DNA from: Chloroflexota bacterium
Lineage (GTDB): Bacteria > Chloroflexota > Anaerolineae > Anaerolineales > Villigracilaceae
Direction: 5' to 3'
Assembly (NCBI GenBank): GCA_016875755.1
Contig: VGOX01000203.1
Coordinates: forward strand, 1-5,206
DNA: 5,206 bases
Part shown: positions 1 to 4,721 of the stretch, piece by piece
Numbering within the stretch: position 1 is the first letter of the stretch
How the letters are laid out: every line of letters begins with the position of its first letter
Notes under the pieces: model-generated
Told to the model about the DNA's origin: nothing
The model's input: the letters and a program-made list of their open reading frames with translations, nothing else
Databases searched by the model: none
Position numbers and translations under genes: made by a program

Positions 1-908
1 TCCACCATTTTGATGACGCGCCCGAACATGGATTGCGCCCCGACGGCTTGTGTGCGCACTTTGAGAGTACCTTGCTTGAGGATGGTCGCGCCTCGCACTT
101 GCGACCCGACGCCTGCTTCCACAGGCATCGACTCGCCCGTCACCGATGATTGATCCACTGCCGCATGACCCGCAATGACTTCGCCATCCACAGGAATCGT
201 TTCGCCAGGACGGACGATCACAACGTCGTTCATTTCGACTTCTGCAATGGGAATTTCTTTTTCTTCACCATCTCTTTCGACTCGCGCAATTTGCGGAGCC
301 ATCGCTGTCAGGTCTTTGACAGCATGGCGCGCGCCGTCGGCGGTGAGGCGTTCGGTGTAGTTGCCGATGTGCATGAAGAAGATGACCACCATGCCCGTTG
401 TCCACTCGCCGACGACGAGCGCAGCAATCGCGCCGACGCTCATCAGCGTATGCGCAATGACCTGTTTCTTCAGCGCGGCGCGGATGACGTTGAAGAAGAT
501 CGGCGCGCCACCGAGTAATACGAGTGCAACCCCAACAGGGAAGGGGATGAATTCAGTCAAACCATCGAGCCACCCCAGCCATTCACCAAGGACAACGATA
601 ATGATGACCGCGCCGAACGCCAGCCCAAAGGCGGTGAACATGCGGCGTGAGAAATCCGCGAGCATGGCATTCGGCGTTTTTTCTTCCTCGTCTTTTGCAA
701 CGGAATACCCTGCATTTTTTACCGCTGTGCGAATCTCTGCCATATTCACTACCGATGGATTTAATTGCACAATGGCTTTTTCAGACGATAGAAATACATC
801 CACCTTTTTTACGCCATTCACGCCAGCGATGGCATGTTGAACATGCTGCGTGCATTCGGTGCAATCCATGCCTGCAATCGGTATCTCGATGGTTTGAATT
901 TGGTTCAT
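1..908 (-). CDS. P1B-type heavy-metal-translocating ATPase, N-terminal 302 residues (3' end off window)
   Basis: Inner-membrane ATP-driven metal exporter. The frame is open from ATG at 908 to the left edge. Residues 1-70 form a heavy-metal-associated (HMA) domain with the metal-binding motif GMDCTEC (C16, C19). An Asp before the first Cys is typical of Zn/Cd/Pb pumps such as ZntA, whereas Cu pumps usually have GMTCxxC. Membrane segments lie near 92-112, 123-140, 152-168 and 170-185. The actuator domain follows, with RPGETIPVDG (233-242) and the dephosphorylation motif TGES (257-260). The transmembrane metal site (CPC or variant), the phosphorylation site DKTG and the nucleotide-binding domain lie beyond the edge, so metal specificity is not proven. 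It starts one base after the stop of the lipoprotein rhodanese, with no clear Shine-Dalgarno, so translation is probably coupled. It is the last visible gene of the ArsR-controlled operon. Family call is firm; Zn/Cd/Co preference is inferred from the HMA motif and the repressor. Confidence 0.95.
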   Translation of the reverse strand, partial: MNQIQTIEIPIAGMDCTECTQHVQHAIAGVNGVKKVDVFLSSEKAIVQLNPSVVNMAEIRTAVKNAGYSVAKDEEEKTPNAMLADFSRRMFTAFGLAFGAVIIIVVLGEWLGWLDGLTEFIPFPVGVALVLLGGAPIFFNVIRAALKKQVIAHTLMSVGAIAALVVGEWTTGMVVIFFMHIGNYTERLTADGARHAVKDLTAMAPQIARVERDGEEKEIPIAEVEMNDVVIVRPGETIPVDGEVIAGHAAVDQSSVTGESMPVEAGVGSQVRGATILKQGTLKVRTQAVGAQSMFGRVIKMV

Positions 909-909
909 A

Positions 910-1335
910 TTATTTTTCGGTTGGCAGCCCCGCTGCTTCCCACGAAGTCAGCCCGCCATCGATCATCCAGATATTGGTGTAGCCGTTGGTGACGAGTGTA
1001 GCAACCGCTTTCTTGGACATACCGCCGCTTAAGCAATAGACGACGATCTTCGCATCTTTCTCCGCTGGGAGTTGGTGCAGGTTTTCTGCGAGCACATCGT
1101 AGCCAATGCGAAGATCGGTCTGCGGAATGTCTTTCTCCCACGGGGTGTAGACGTTGAGCATGACAAAGTCTTTGTTCTCCAGCATGGTCTGCGCTTCAGG
1201 CACAGAAATGACGCGGTACTTGTATCCGCCCATGTCTGCTTCGATGCCGACCTGTGGTTCTTGGGCAGTTTGGCAGGCAGCGAGCAGGAACGCCATGAGC
1301 AATAGGATGTTTACGAAACGAATTTTGTTGAACAT
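910..1335 (-). CDS. Rhodanese-domain lipoprotein, 141 aa
   Basis: Small single-domain rhodanese predicted to be anchored on the outer face of the cytoplasmic membrane. The N-terminus has basic residues, a hydrophobic stretch (about 7-20) and a lipobox LAAC with the lipidated cysteine at C21. The rhodanese fold spans about 42-139: the entry motif is degenerate (FVMLNVYTPWE instead of the usual DVR), the active-site loop is CLSGGMS with catalytic C101, and the C-terminal signature is MIDGGLTSWEAAGLP (124-138). Rhodaneses carry sulfur (or selenium) as a persulfide on this cysteine; the substrate here is unknown. It lies 11 bp after the end of the UGA-containing rhodanese and 1 bp before the P1B ATPase, inside one operon. 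The start ATG has only a weak A-rich upstream region. Unlike its neighbour it has an ordinary Cys loop and no in-frame stop, so the two are not recent duplicates. A structural or thiol-relay role is possible; function is not proven. Confidence 0.9.
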   Translation of the reverse strand: MFNKIRFVNILLLMAFLLAACQTAQEPQVGIEADMGGYKYRVISVPEAQTMLENKDFVMLNVYTPWEKDIPQTDLRIGYDVLAENLHQLPAEKDAKIVVYCLSGGMSKKAVATLVTNGYTNIWMIDGGLTSWEAAGLPTEK

Positions 1336-1346
1336 ATTTTTTTCAA

Positions 1347-1826
1347 TTAAGGTGCTGTTGGATACCCTGCATCGATCCAGGCTGCAAAACCGCCGAGCAT
1401 GGGGGTGACATTGGAGAAACCGTTTTCAAGCAAGATGGACGCCGCACGGGCGCTCAATTCTTCGCTTGGTCAGGTGCAGTAGGGGATGATCCACGCATTA
1501 GGGTCAAGTTCGCCCAGACGCGCTCCCAGATCATTGACTGGGATGTTGACCGCGCCTGTAATGTGCTGCCCTGCAAAAGCGTCGGCAGAACGTACATCCA
1601 AAAGGATCGCAGACCCAGCATCCAGCGCAGACTTGGATTCAGCAAGCGAGACTCTGGCAATTTCAGGGTACGGAATTCCCTCTCCGATGGGCGCTTCGGC
1701 AACGGGCGCAGGGTTGCTGTTCTGGTTAAAGAATATTAACGCCGCAGCGATTAATGCGATTCCACCGCCAACGAACAGGATGGTTGTGAAAGAGGAGTTG
1801 TTTCTGTTTTTTTTCTTTTTTGGCAT
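1347..1826 (-). CDS. Membrane-anchored rhodanese, probable selenoprotein with Sec119 encoded by UGA, 159 aa
   Basis: Read conventionally, this gene stops at UGA 1470-1472 after 118 residues. Past it the same frame continues 40 codons to TAA at 1347 and completes a rhodanese domain. Residues 1-12 are basic, 13-33 form a membrane anchor, 34-55 a linker, and 56-159 the rhodanese fold: LLDVRSADAFAGQHITGAVNIP (75-96), catalytic loop YCT-UGA-PSEELSARAA (116-129), and the C-terminal signature PMLGGFAAWIDAGYP (142-156). The loop resembles the known YC[ST]CP-type rhodanese loop with UGA at the second Cys. Counting back from the following helix (S125), residue 119 sits where the catalytic Cys of CxxGxRS loops sits. 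The start ATG at 1826 is supported by AAAGGA seven bases upstream. The gene lies 36 bp after the ArsR-type repressor and 11 bp before the lipoprotein rhodanese. Selenocysteine is inferred from frame, position and a SECIS-like hairpin. The alternatives are a nonsense mutation of TGC/TGT or a sequencing error; an exact hit at this codon, with no other decay, makes these less likely. Confidence 0.85.
1428..1467 (-). promoter_or_regulatory. Candidate bacterial SECIS stem-loop inside the rhodanese gene
   Basis: Starting three bases after the UGA, the mRNA can fold into a two-part hairpin. The outer stem is AAGCGA (1467-1462) with UUGCUU (1433-1428), six pairs including one G-U. The upper stem is GCGCC (1453-1449) with GGCGU (1443-1439), five pairs including one G-U, and it extends past an A/C mismatch by two more pairs (UG 1456-1455 with CA 1437-1436). 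The apical loop is CGUGC (1448-1444). The second loop base is G (1447), 23 nt after the last base of UGA. Published bacterial SECIS models ask for a small apical loop with a G in its first two bases at roughly 16-37 nt from the UGA, and this fits. The fold was found by eye and its energy was not calculated. Confidence 0.6.
1470..1472 (-). other. In-frame UGA, probable selenocysteine codon
   Basis: Codon 119 of the membrane-anchored rhodanese reads TGA on the minus strand, directly after TAC TGC ACC (Y-C-T) and before CCA (P). The rest of the domain follows in the same frame with no indel. UGA is used as an ordinary stop in this window (first ABC permease, 3499-3501), so a genome-wide reassignment of UGA is unlikely. 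Confidence 0.82.
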
Positions 1827-1833
1827 GTTAAGT

Positions 1834-1839
1834 TCCTTT
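1834..1839 (-). promoter_or_regulatory. Ribosome binding site of the UGA-containing rhodanese
   Basis: AAAGGA on the minus strand lies seven bases before ATG 1826. It is the clearest Shine-Dalgarno in the left operon. It supports independent translation of this gene and fixes its start so that the basic N-terminus and membrane anchor are included. Confidence 0.75.
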
Positions 1840-1862
1840 ATAAAGTGTTGTGATTCATAAAA

Positions 1863-2153
1863 TTATCCATGTTGGACGTGGTCTAATCCCAGGGTGAACA
1901 GGCGCGAGACATGGTCATCGTCCAGTGAATAGAAGACCTGCCTGCCAGATTTCCGCGCGCGGACGAGATGCATCTGGCGCAGCCCGCGCAGTTGATGAGA
2001 AACCGCAGATTCGGTCATGCCGAGTCCGTCTGCAAGAGAGCGGACGCTCATTTCCCCGCCCATGAGTTGGGCAATGATGCGGATGCGGCTTGCATCACTG
2101 AGGGAGCTGAAGAGTTCGGCTAGCTGAATGGCTTTGAGTTCGGTGAGTTTCAT
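1863..2153 (-). CDS. ArsR/SmtB-family metal-sensing repressor, CzrA-like, 96 aa
   Basis: Winged-helix dimeric DNA-binding repressor that leaves its operator when metal binds. The helix-turn-helix spans about 36-60 (SVRSLADGLGMTESAVSHQLRGL), followed by the wing RKSGRQVFYSL. The last helix carries DDHVSRLFTLGLDHVQH. Aligned by eye with the SmtB/CzrA alpha-5 site, the ligands are D79, H81, H92 and H95, the D-H-H-H set of CzrA (Zn/Co), where SmtB has Glu at the last position. There is no cysteine, so arsenic-type (CVC) and alpha-3N Cys sensing are excluded. ATG 2153 was chosen. An upstream in-frame TTG (2171) would add six residues but lies inside the operator, close to the expected transcript start. 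The gene follows a promoter overlapped by a matching operator and heads the operon with both rhodaneses and the P1B ATPase, so autoregulation and metal-induced expression of the pump are the natural reading. Family is certain; Zn/Co sensing is well supported but inferred. Confidence 0.95.
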   Translation of the reverse strand: MKLTELKAIQLAELFSSLSDASRIRIIAQLMGGEMSVRSLADGLGMTESAVSHQLRGLRQMHLVRARKSGRQVFYSLDDDHVSRLFTLGLDHVQHG

Positions 2154-2158
2154 GGCTG

Positions 2159-2184
2159 AATATATGAGCAATTGTTCATATATT
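2159..2184. promoter_or_regulatory. SmtB/CzrA-type palindromic operator
   Basis: A 26-bp palindrome centred between 2171 and 2172 has 13-bp arms that differ at a single base (AATATATGAGCAA on one side, AATATATGAACAA on the other strand). The core TATATGAACA..TG.TCATATA matches the known ArsR/SmtB-family Zn operator type. It begins six bases before the ATG of the repressor and covers the -10 box and probable transcript start, so bound repressor would block RNA polymerase. Confidence 0.88.
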
Positions 2185-2208
2185 AATTGATTATGAGATG
2201 ATTGTCAA
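2180..2208 (-). promoter_or_regulatory. Sigma-70 promoter of the arsR-rhodanese-ATPase operon
   Basis: On the minus strand, TTGACA (2208-2203) is followed by a 17-bp spacer and TAATAT (2185-2180). The -35 box is a consensus match and the -10 box differs at one base. Transcription should begin near 2173, giving a leader of only about 20 nt before ATG 2153, with no evident Shine-Dalgarno. The -10 box overlaps the operator. Confidence 0.82.
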
Positions 2209-2224
2209 TGTGATAATGTTCTGT

Positions 2225-2266
2225 AAAAAAAGTGACAGCCGCCTGAGGGGTGACTGTCACTTTTTT
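2225..2266. terminator. Rho-independent terminator, probably bidirectional
   Basis: GTGACAG (2232-2238) pairs with CTGTCAC (2254-2260) around a 15-base loop. The flanking A-run (2225-2231) and T-run (2261-2266) extend the stem to about 13 bp and provide a U-tract on either strand. On the minus strand it lies about 140 bp after the second permease and just before the ArsR promoter, so it should end the ABC operon transcript and insulate the metal-inducible operon. Confidence 0.85.
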
Positions 2267-2406
2267 GTAGGGGTGACCCGTCCAAATAATGGATGAATCT
2301 GTTCTGCAAAGGGAGGGTCGCCCTGAAAGCATGGTATTTTTCATCTCAGGGCAACCCTTCTTTTTTGATCGAACACCCTGTTTGATACGGATGGGTTGCC
2401 CCTACA
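2266..2406. repeat. Palindromic repeat element, two nested inverted repeats, no coding potential
   Basis: The outer arms are 2266-2283 and 2389-2406, 18 bases with 15 matches; all three differences are G-U compatible on the plus strand. Inside lie the arms 2315-2326 (GGGTCGCCCTGA) and 2346-2357 (TCAGGGCAACCC), 11 of 12 paired, followed by a T-rich run to 2366 that gives a terminator-like shape on the plus strand. All four arms share GGGxxxCCC-like cores. The look is that of a small non-autonomous palindromic (MITE/REP-like) element. A plus-strand reading frame across it is a shadow. Copies elsewhere in the genome cannot be seen from here. Confidence 0.55.
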
Positions 2407-2408
2407 CA

Positions 2409-3518
2409 TTAATTGCTAAATTCCTGATTCGCCCGTTGCAAGCCGCTTTCGGTCAATGTGAGCAATCCGTTTCGTTGTGTTACCAAGCCTGCCCGCTCGG
2501 CAGTGCCGACGACTTCCATTGCGAATTGCGGAGTCCACTTGAGGTGTTCGTTGAGGTGGATGACTTCGTTTTCGATCTCGGCTTCCTGCGCGGCGGTGTG
2601 ATTGGCGATGTGCATTGTCAGCATAGTCAGCGCAAACTCGATGGGTTGGTTTTGGCGGCGTCGGGCTTGGACGAGGAGTCCGCGTTCGGGGGCGAACAGG
2701 TACGAGATTAAGAAAGAAGCGCCCGTCATCGTCGCCATCGAGCCTGCAATGGAGGCATCCAAAAGATAGGAGAGCCAGTATCCGCTCACAGCAGAGAAAA
2801 TCCCGATCAGCGCGGAATAGACCAACATGCGCGAGAGGCGGTCGGTCAGTAAATAGGCAGCGGCGGGCGGCGCGATCATGAAAGCGACCACGAGCACCGA
2901 GCCAACGGCATCGAACGAACCAACCGCAGTAAGTGAAACGAGTGTCATCAGCGCGTAGTGGATGACGGTGGGCGCGAAGCCAAGCGCGGCGGCGAGGGCG
3001 GGGTCGAAGGTGGCGAGTTTGAGTTCTTTGTAAAAGATGATCACAAAGATCAGGTTGAGCAGTAGAATGCCGCCCGTGGTGTAGAGCGCTTCGGGTCCGA
3101 TATCCATGCCAAAAAGTTTGAGGCGGTTGAACGGCGCGAAGACCAATTCGCCGAGCAACACGGCATCGGTGTCGAGATGCACGTCGCCCGCGAAACGCGA
3201 AATGAGAATGACGGCAACGCTGAAGATGGCGGGGAAGACCAGCCCAATGGCGGCGTCTTCGCGCACGAGTTGCGTGCGGTTGAGCAACTCCACGAGGACG
3301 ACGGTGATGACGCCCATCAACGCTGCGCCGACGAGCAGCAACGGCGAGTTGAGACTCTTGGTGACGAAGAATGCAATGACGATGCCAAGCAAAACGGTGT
3401 GGCTAATGGCGTCGCTCATCATTGCCATGCGGCGCAGCACGAGGAAGACGCCAGGCAACGCGCACGCGACTGCAACGATGGAAGCGATGATCTGAATTTC
3501 AATTTGAGCGGATGACAT
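2409..3518 (-). CDS. Metal ABC transporter permease 2 (ABC-3 family, Mn/Zn/Fe type) with C-terminal extension, 369 aa
   Basis: Integral membrane subunit of a Mn/Zn/Fe importer of the TroCD/MntCD/ZnuB family. Residues 1-285 form the channel, about eight or nine membrane segments. Family marks are MSDAISHTVLLGIV (34-47), a polar HLDTDAVLLGEL (114-125), the ATPase-coupling stretch KELKLATFDPALAAALG (164-180) and AVGSVLVVAFMIAPPAAAYLL (204-224). Residues about 286-369 are a charged, soluble tail with helix-helix-hairpin character (WTPQFAMEVVGTAERAGLV, then GLLTLTESGLQRA) like a winged helix. ZnuB-type permeases are about 260-290 aa and lack it; TroC/MntC-type ones have it. The start at 3518 was preferred over an in-frame ATG at 3554 because AAAGAGG lies just upstream; the longer start has no Shine-Dalgarno. 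It overlaps the preceding permease by 20 bp, indicating coupled translation. The metal cannot be decided from sequence. Confidence 0.93.
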   Translation of the reverse strand: MSSAQIEIQIIASIVAVACALPGVFLVLRRMAMMSDAISHTVLLGIVIAFFVTKSLNSPLLLVGAALMGVITVVLVELLNRTQLVREDAAIGLVFPAIFSVAVILISRFAGDVHLDTDAVLLGELVFAPFNRLKLFGMDIGPEALYTTGGILLLNLIFVIIFYKELKLATFDPALAAALGFAPTVIHYALMTLVSLTAVGSFDAVGSVLVVAFMIAPPAAAYLLTDRLSRMLVYSALIGIFSAVSGYWLSYLLDASIAGSMATMTGASFLISYLFAPERGLLVQARRRQNQPIEFALTMLTMHIANHTAAQEAEIENEVIHLNEHLKWTPQFAMEVVGTAERAGLVTQRNGLLTLTESGLQRANQEFSN

Positions 3519-4647
3519 GCTGCGCCTCTTTCTCTTCGGTTTTGCCTGCTTCATCCAACCCAGCCTGAGTCAACGCCCAGGCATCTTTGCCGAGTTCCTG
3601 CGCCAAGCCCTGTTCCTTGAGTTGACTCAACGCCAGCGAAACGCCTTCGGGATTGGTACTCATCGCGCGCAAGACCGCGGAGGAATGTCCGCGTGCTTCG
3701 TTGGGATGCTGCATGGCGAGCGTGTTGAGGTCGCCTAACACCGCCTGCGCCCGCAGTTGACGTCGGTTCTGCAAATTGCGGAACCAGTTCCAGACCAGCC
3801 CGCGGTTGGTGGCGAACAGCATCGAAAACAAAACGATGACGCTCATGCACAAAACGATGACAGGACCCGTTGGAATCTTTTCTGCCGAACCGCTAATGAG
3901 CGTACCGCTGACCCCAGCCATTGCGCCAAACAGCCCGCCGAGGATGACCATGTTCTTGAGTTTATCCGTCCACTGACGCGCCGCCGCGGCAGGTGCCACG
4001 ATCATCGCGGACATCAGCACCACGCCCACGGTTTGCAAGCCAAGCACAATGGCAACCACCAACAGGGTGGTGAGCAATACATCCAAAAAGCGGACAGGGT
4101 AGCCGAGGCTTGCGGCGTATTCAGTATCAAAGGTGATGAGTTTGAATTCCTTCCAGAAGGTCATCAGCAAGGCAATTGCCAGCACCCCAATGATTGCCAT
4201 TGTGACCACGTCGCGTTGTAATAATGTTGCGGCTTGACCGAAGAGGAACTTGTCCAAGCCTGCTTGCGTGGCATCGGGCAGACGTTGGGTGAAGGTCAAG
4301 AGCATCAAGCCGAGGCCGAAGAAGACCGAAAGCACCAAACCCAATGCGCTGTCATCTTTGATGCGTGTGGTGCGGATGACGTTCAGCATGAAGAGCGTCG
4401 CCAGCCAACCCGCGATCAACGCGCCAAGCATGAGGATGACAGGTTCGCGGCTGCGGGTGAGCAGGAATGCGAGCACAATGCCAGGCAATGCCGCATGAGA
4501 GATGGCATCTCCGAGCAGGCTTTGCTTGCGCAGCACCGCGAACGACCCCAACGCCCCGCTGACGATTCCCAGAATCGCCGAGCCAAGCGCAACTGTCCGC
4601 AGGGTGTAATCGAAGAAGAGATTGTAGAAAAGTTGAGAGATGTCCAT
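3499..4647 (-). CDS. Metal ABC transporter permease 1 (ABC-3 family, Mn/Zn/Fe type) with C-terminal extension, 382 aa
   Basis: First of two paralogous channel subunits, expected to pair with permease 2 as a heterodimer over the ATPase, as in TroC/TroD or MntC/MntD. Membrane segments fill residues about 15-280. Recognisable stretches are LLGDAISHAALPGI (44-57), KFLFGQAATLLQRDV (133-147), KEFKLITFDTEYAASLGYP (166-184, ATPase contact) and QTVGVVLMSAMIVAPAAAARQW (205-226). From about 288 a soluble basic-to-mixed tail follows, with helices and a short LTQAGLDEAG-type end (359-368), again winged-helix-like. It ends with TGA inside the start region of permease 2. The ATG at 4647 fits family N-termini, but upstream the mRNA reads CTCCTCCT, the complement of a Shine-Dalgarno, so initiation may rely on an unstructured start or other signals. 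The ATPase gene lies 74 bp upstream, separated by a heptad repeat. Confidence 0.94.
   Translation of the reverse strand: MDISQLFYNLFFDYTLRTVALGSAILGIVSGALGSFAVLRKQSLLGDAISHAALPGIVLAFLLTRSREPVILMLGALIAGWLATLFMLNVIRTTRIKDDSALGLVLSVFFGLGLMLLTFTQRLPDATQAGLDKFLFGQAATLLQRDVVTMAIIGVLAIALLMTFWKEFKLITFDTEYAASLGYPVRFLDVLLTTLLVVAIVLGLQTVGVVLMSAMIVAPAAAARQWTDKLKNMVILGGLFGAMAGVSGTLISGSAEKIPTGPVIVLCMSVIVLFSMLFATNRGLVWNWFRNLQNRRQLRAQAVLGDLNTLAMQHPNEARGHSSAVLRAMSTNPEGVSLALSQLKEQGLAQELGKDAWALTQAGLDEAGKTEEKEAQHVIRSN
3525..3531 (-). promoter_or_regulatory. Ribosome binding site deciding the start of permease 2
   Basis: AAAGAGG on the minus strand lies six bases before ATG 3518, inside the end of the preceding permease gene. 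It favours the 369-residue product over a start at 3554, whose upstream sequence (CTGGGTTGG) offers no site. Confidence 0.65.
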
Positions 4648-4654
4648 AGGAGGA

Positions 4655-4717
4655 GACCATTGACCATGGACGATGGACCACTGATTTTCATGGTCTATCG
4701 TCTGCGGTCCGTCGTCA
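4655..4717. repeat. Nine phased heptads (GACNATG type), first direct, then inverted
   Basis: Read in sevens on the plus strand: GACCATT, GACCATG, GACGATG, GACCACT, then a divergent GATTTTC, then ATGGTCT, ATCGTCT, GCGGTCC, GTCGTCA. The last four are reverse complements of the same GAC(C/G)AT(G/A) unit. The block nearly fills the 74-bp gap between ATPase and permease 1 and can fold as an imperfect hairpin. It is unlike the surrounding coding DNA and was probably inserted or expanded within the operon. Confidence 0.7.
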
Positions 4718-4721
4718 TGAC

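Noticed and set aside
150..840. Plus-strand frames in the left 900 bases.
   Set aside because: All are shadows of the P1B ATPase, which is open on the minus strand across the whole stretch with HMA and TGES motifs.
1454..1702. Minus-strand frame of 82 codons overlapping the UGA-containing rhodanese (alternative explanation by frameshift).
   Set aside because: Its product has no rhodanese motifs. The domain continues across the UGA in the original frame, so no frameshift is needed.
1470..1826. Conventional 118-residue rhodanese ending at UGA, or a pseudogene.
   Set aside because: It would end in the catalytic loop and lack the last helix and GG..AW..AGYP signature, which are intact just downstream in the same frame. 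Kept only as the fallback if the organism lacks Sec machinery.
2154..2171. TTG start at 2171 adding six residues to the repressor.
   Set aside because: It lies inside the operator at the predicted transcript start, and family N-termini fit ATG 2153.
2315..2366. Plus-strand terminator for a plus-strand gene.
   Set aside because: The hairpin with T-run is real, but there is no plus-strand gene before it. It is better seen as part of the palindromic element.
2289..2711. Plus-strand frame of 140 codons.
   Set aside because: It is mostly antisense to permease 2 and the rest is the palindromic repeat. No recognisable domain or plausible promoter was seen.
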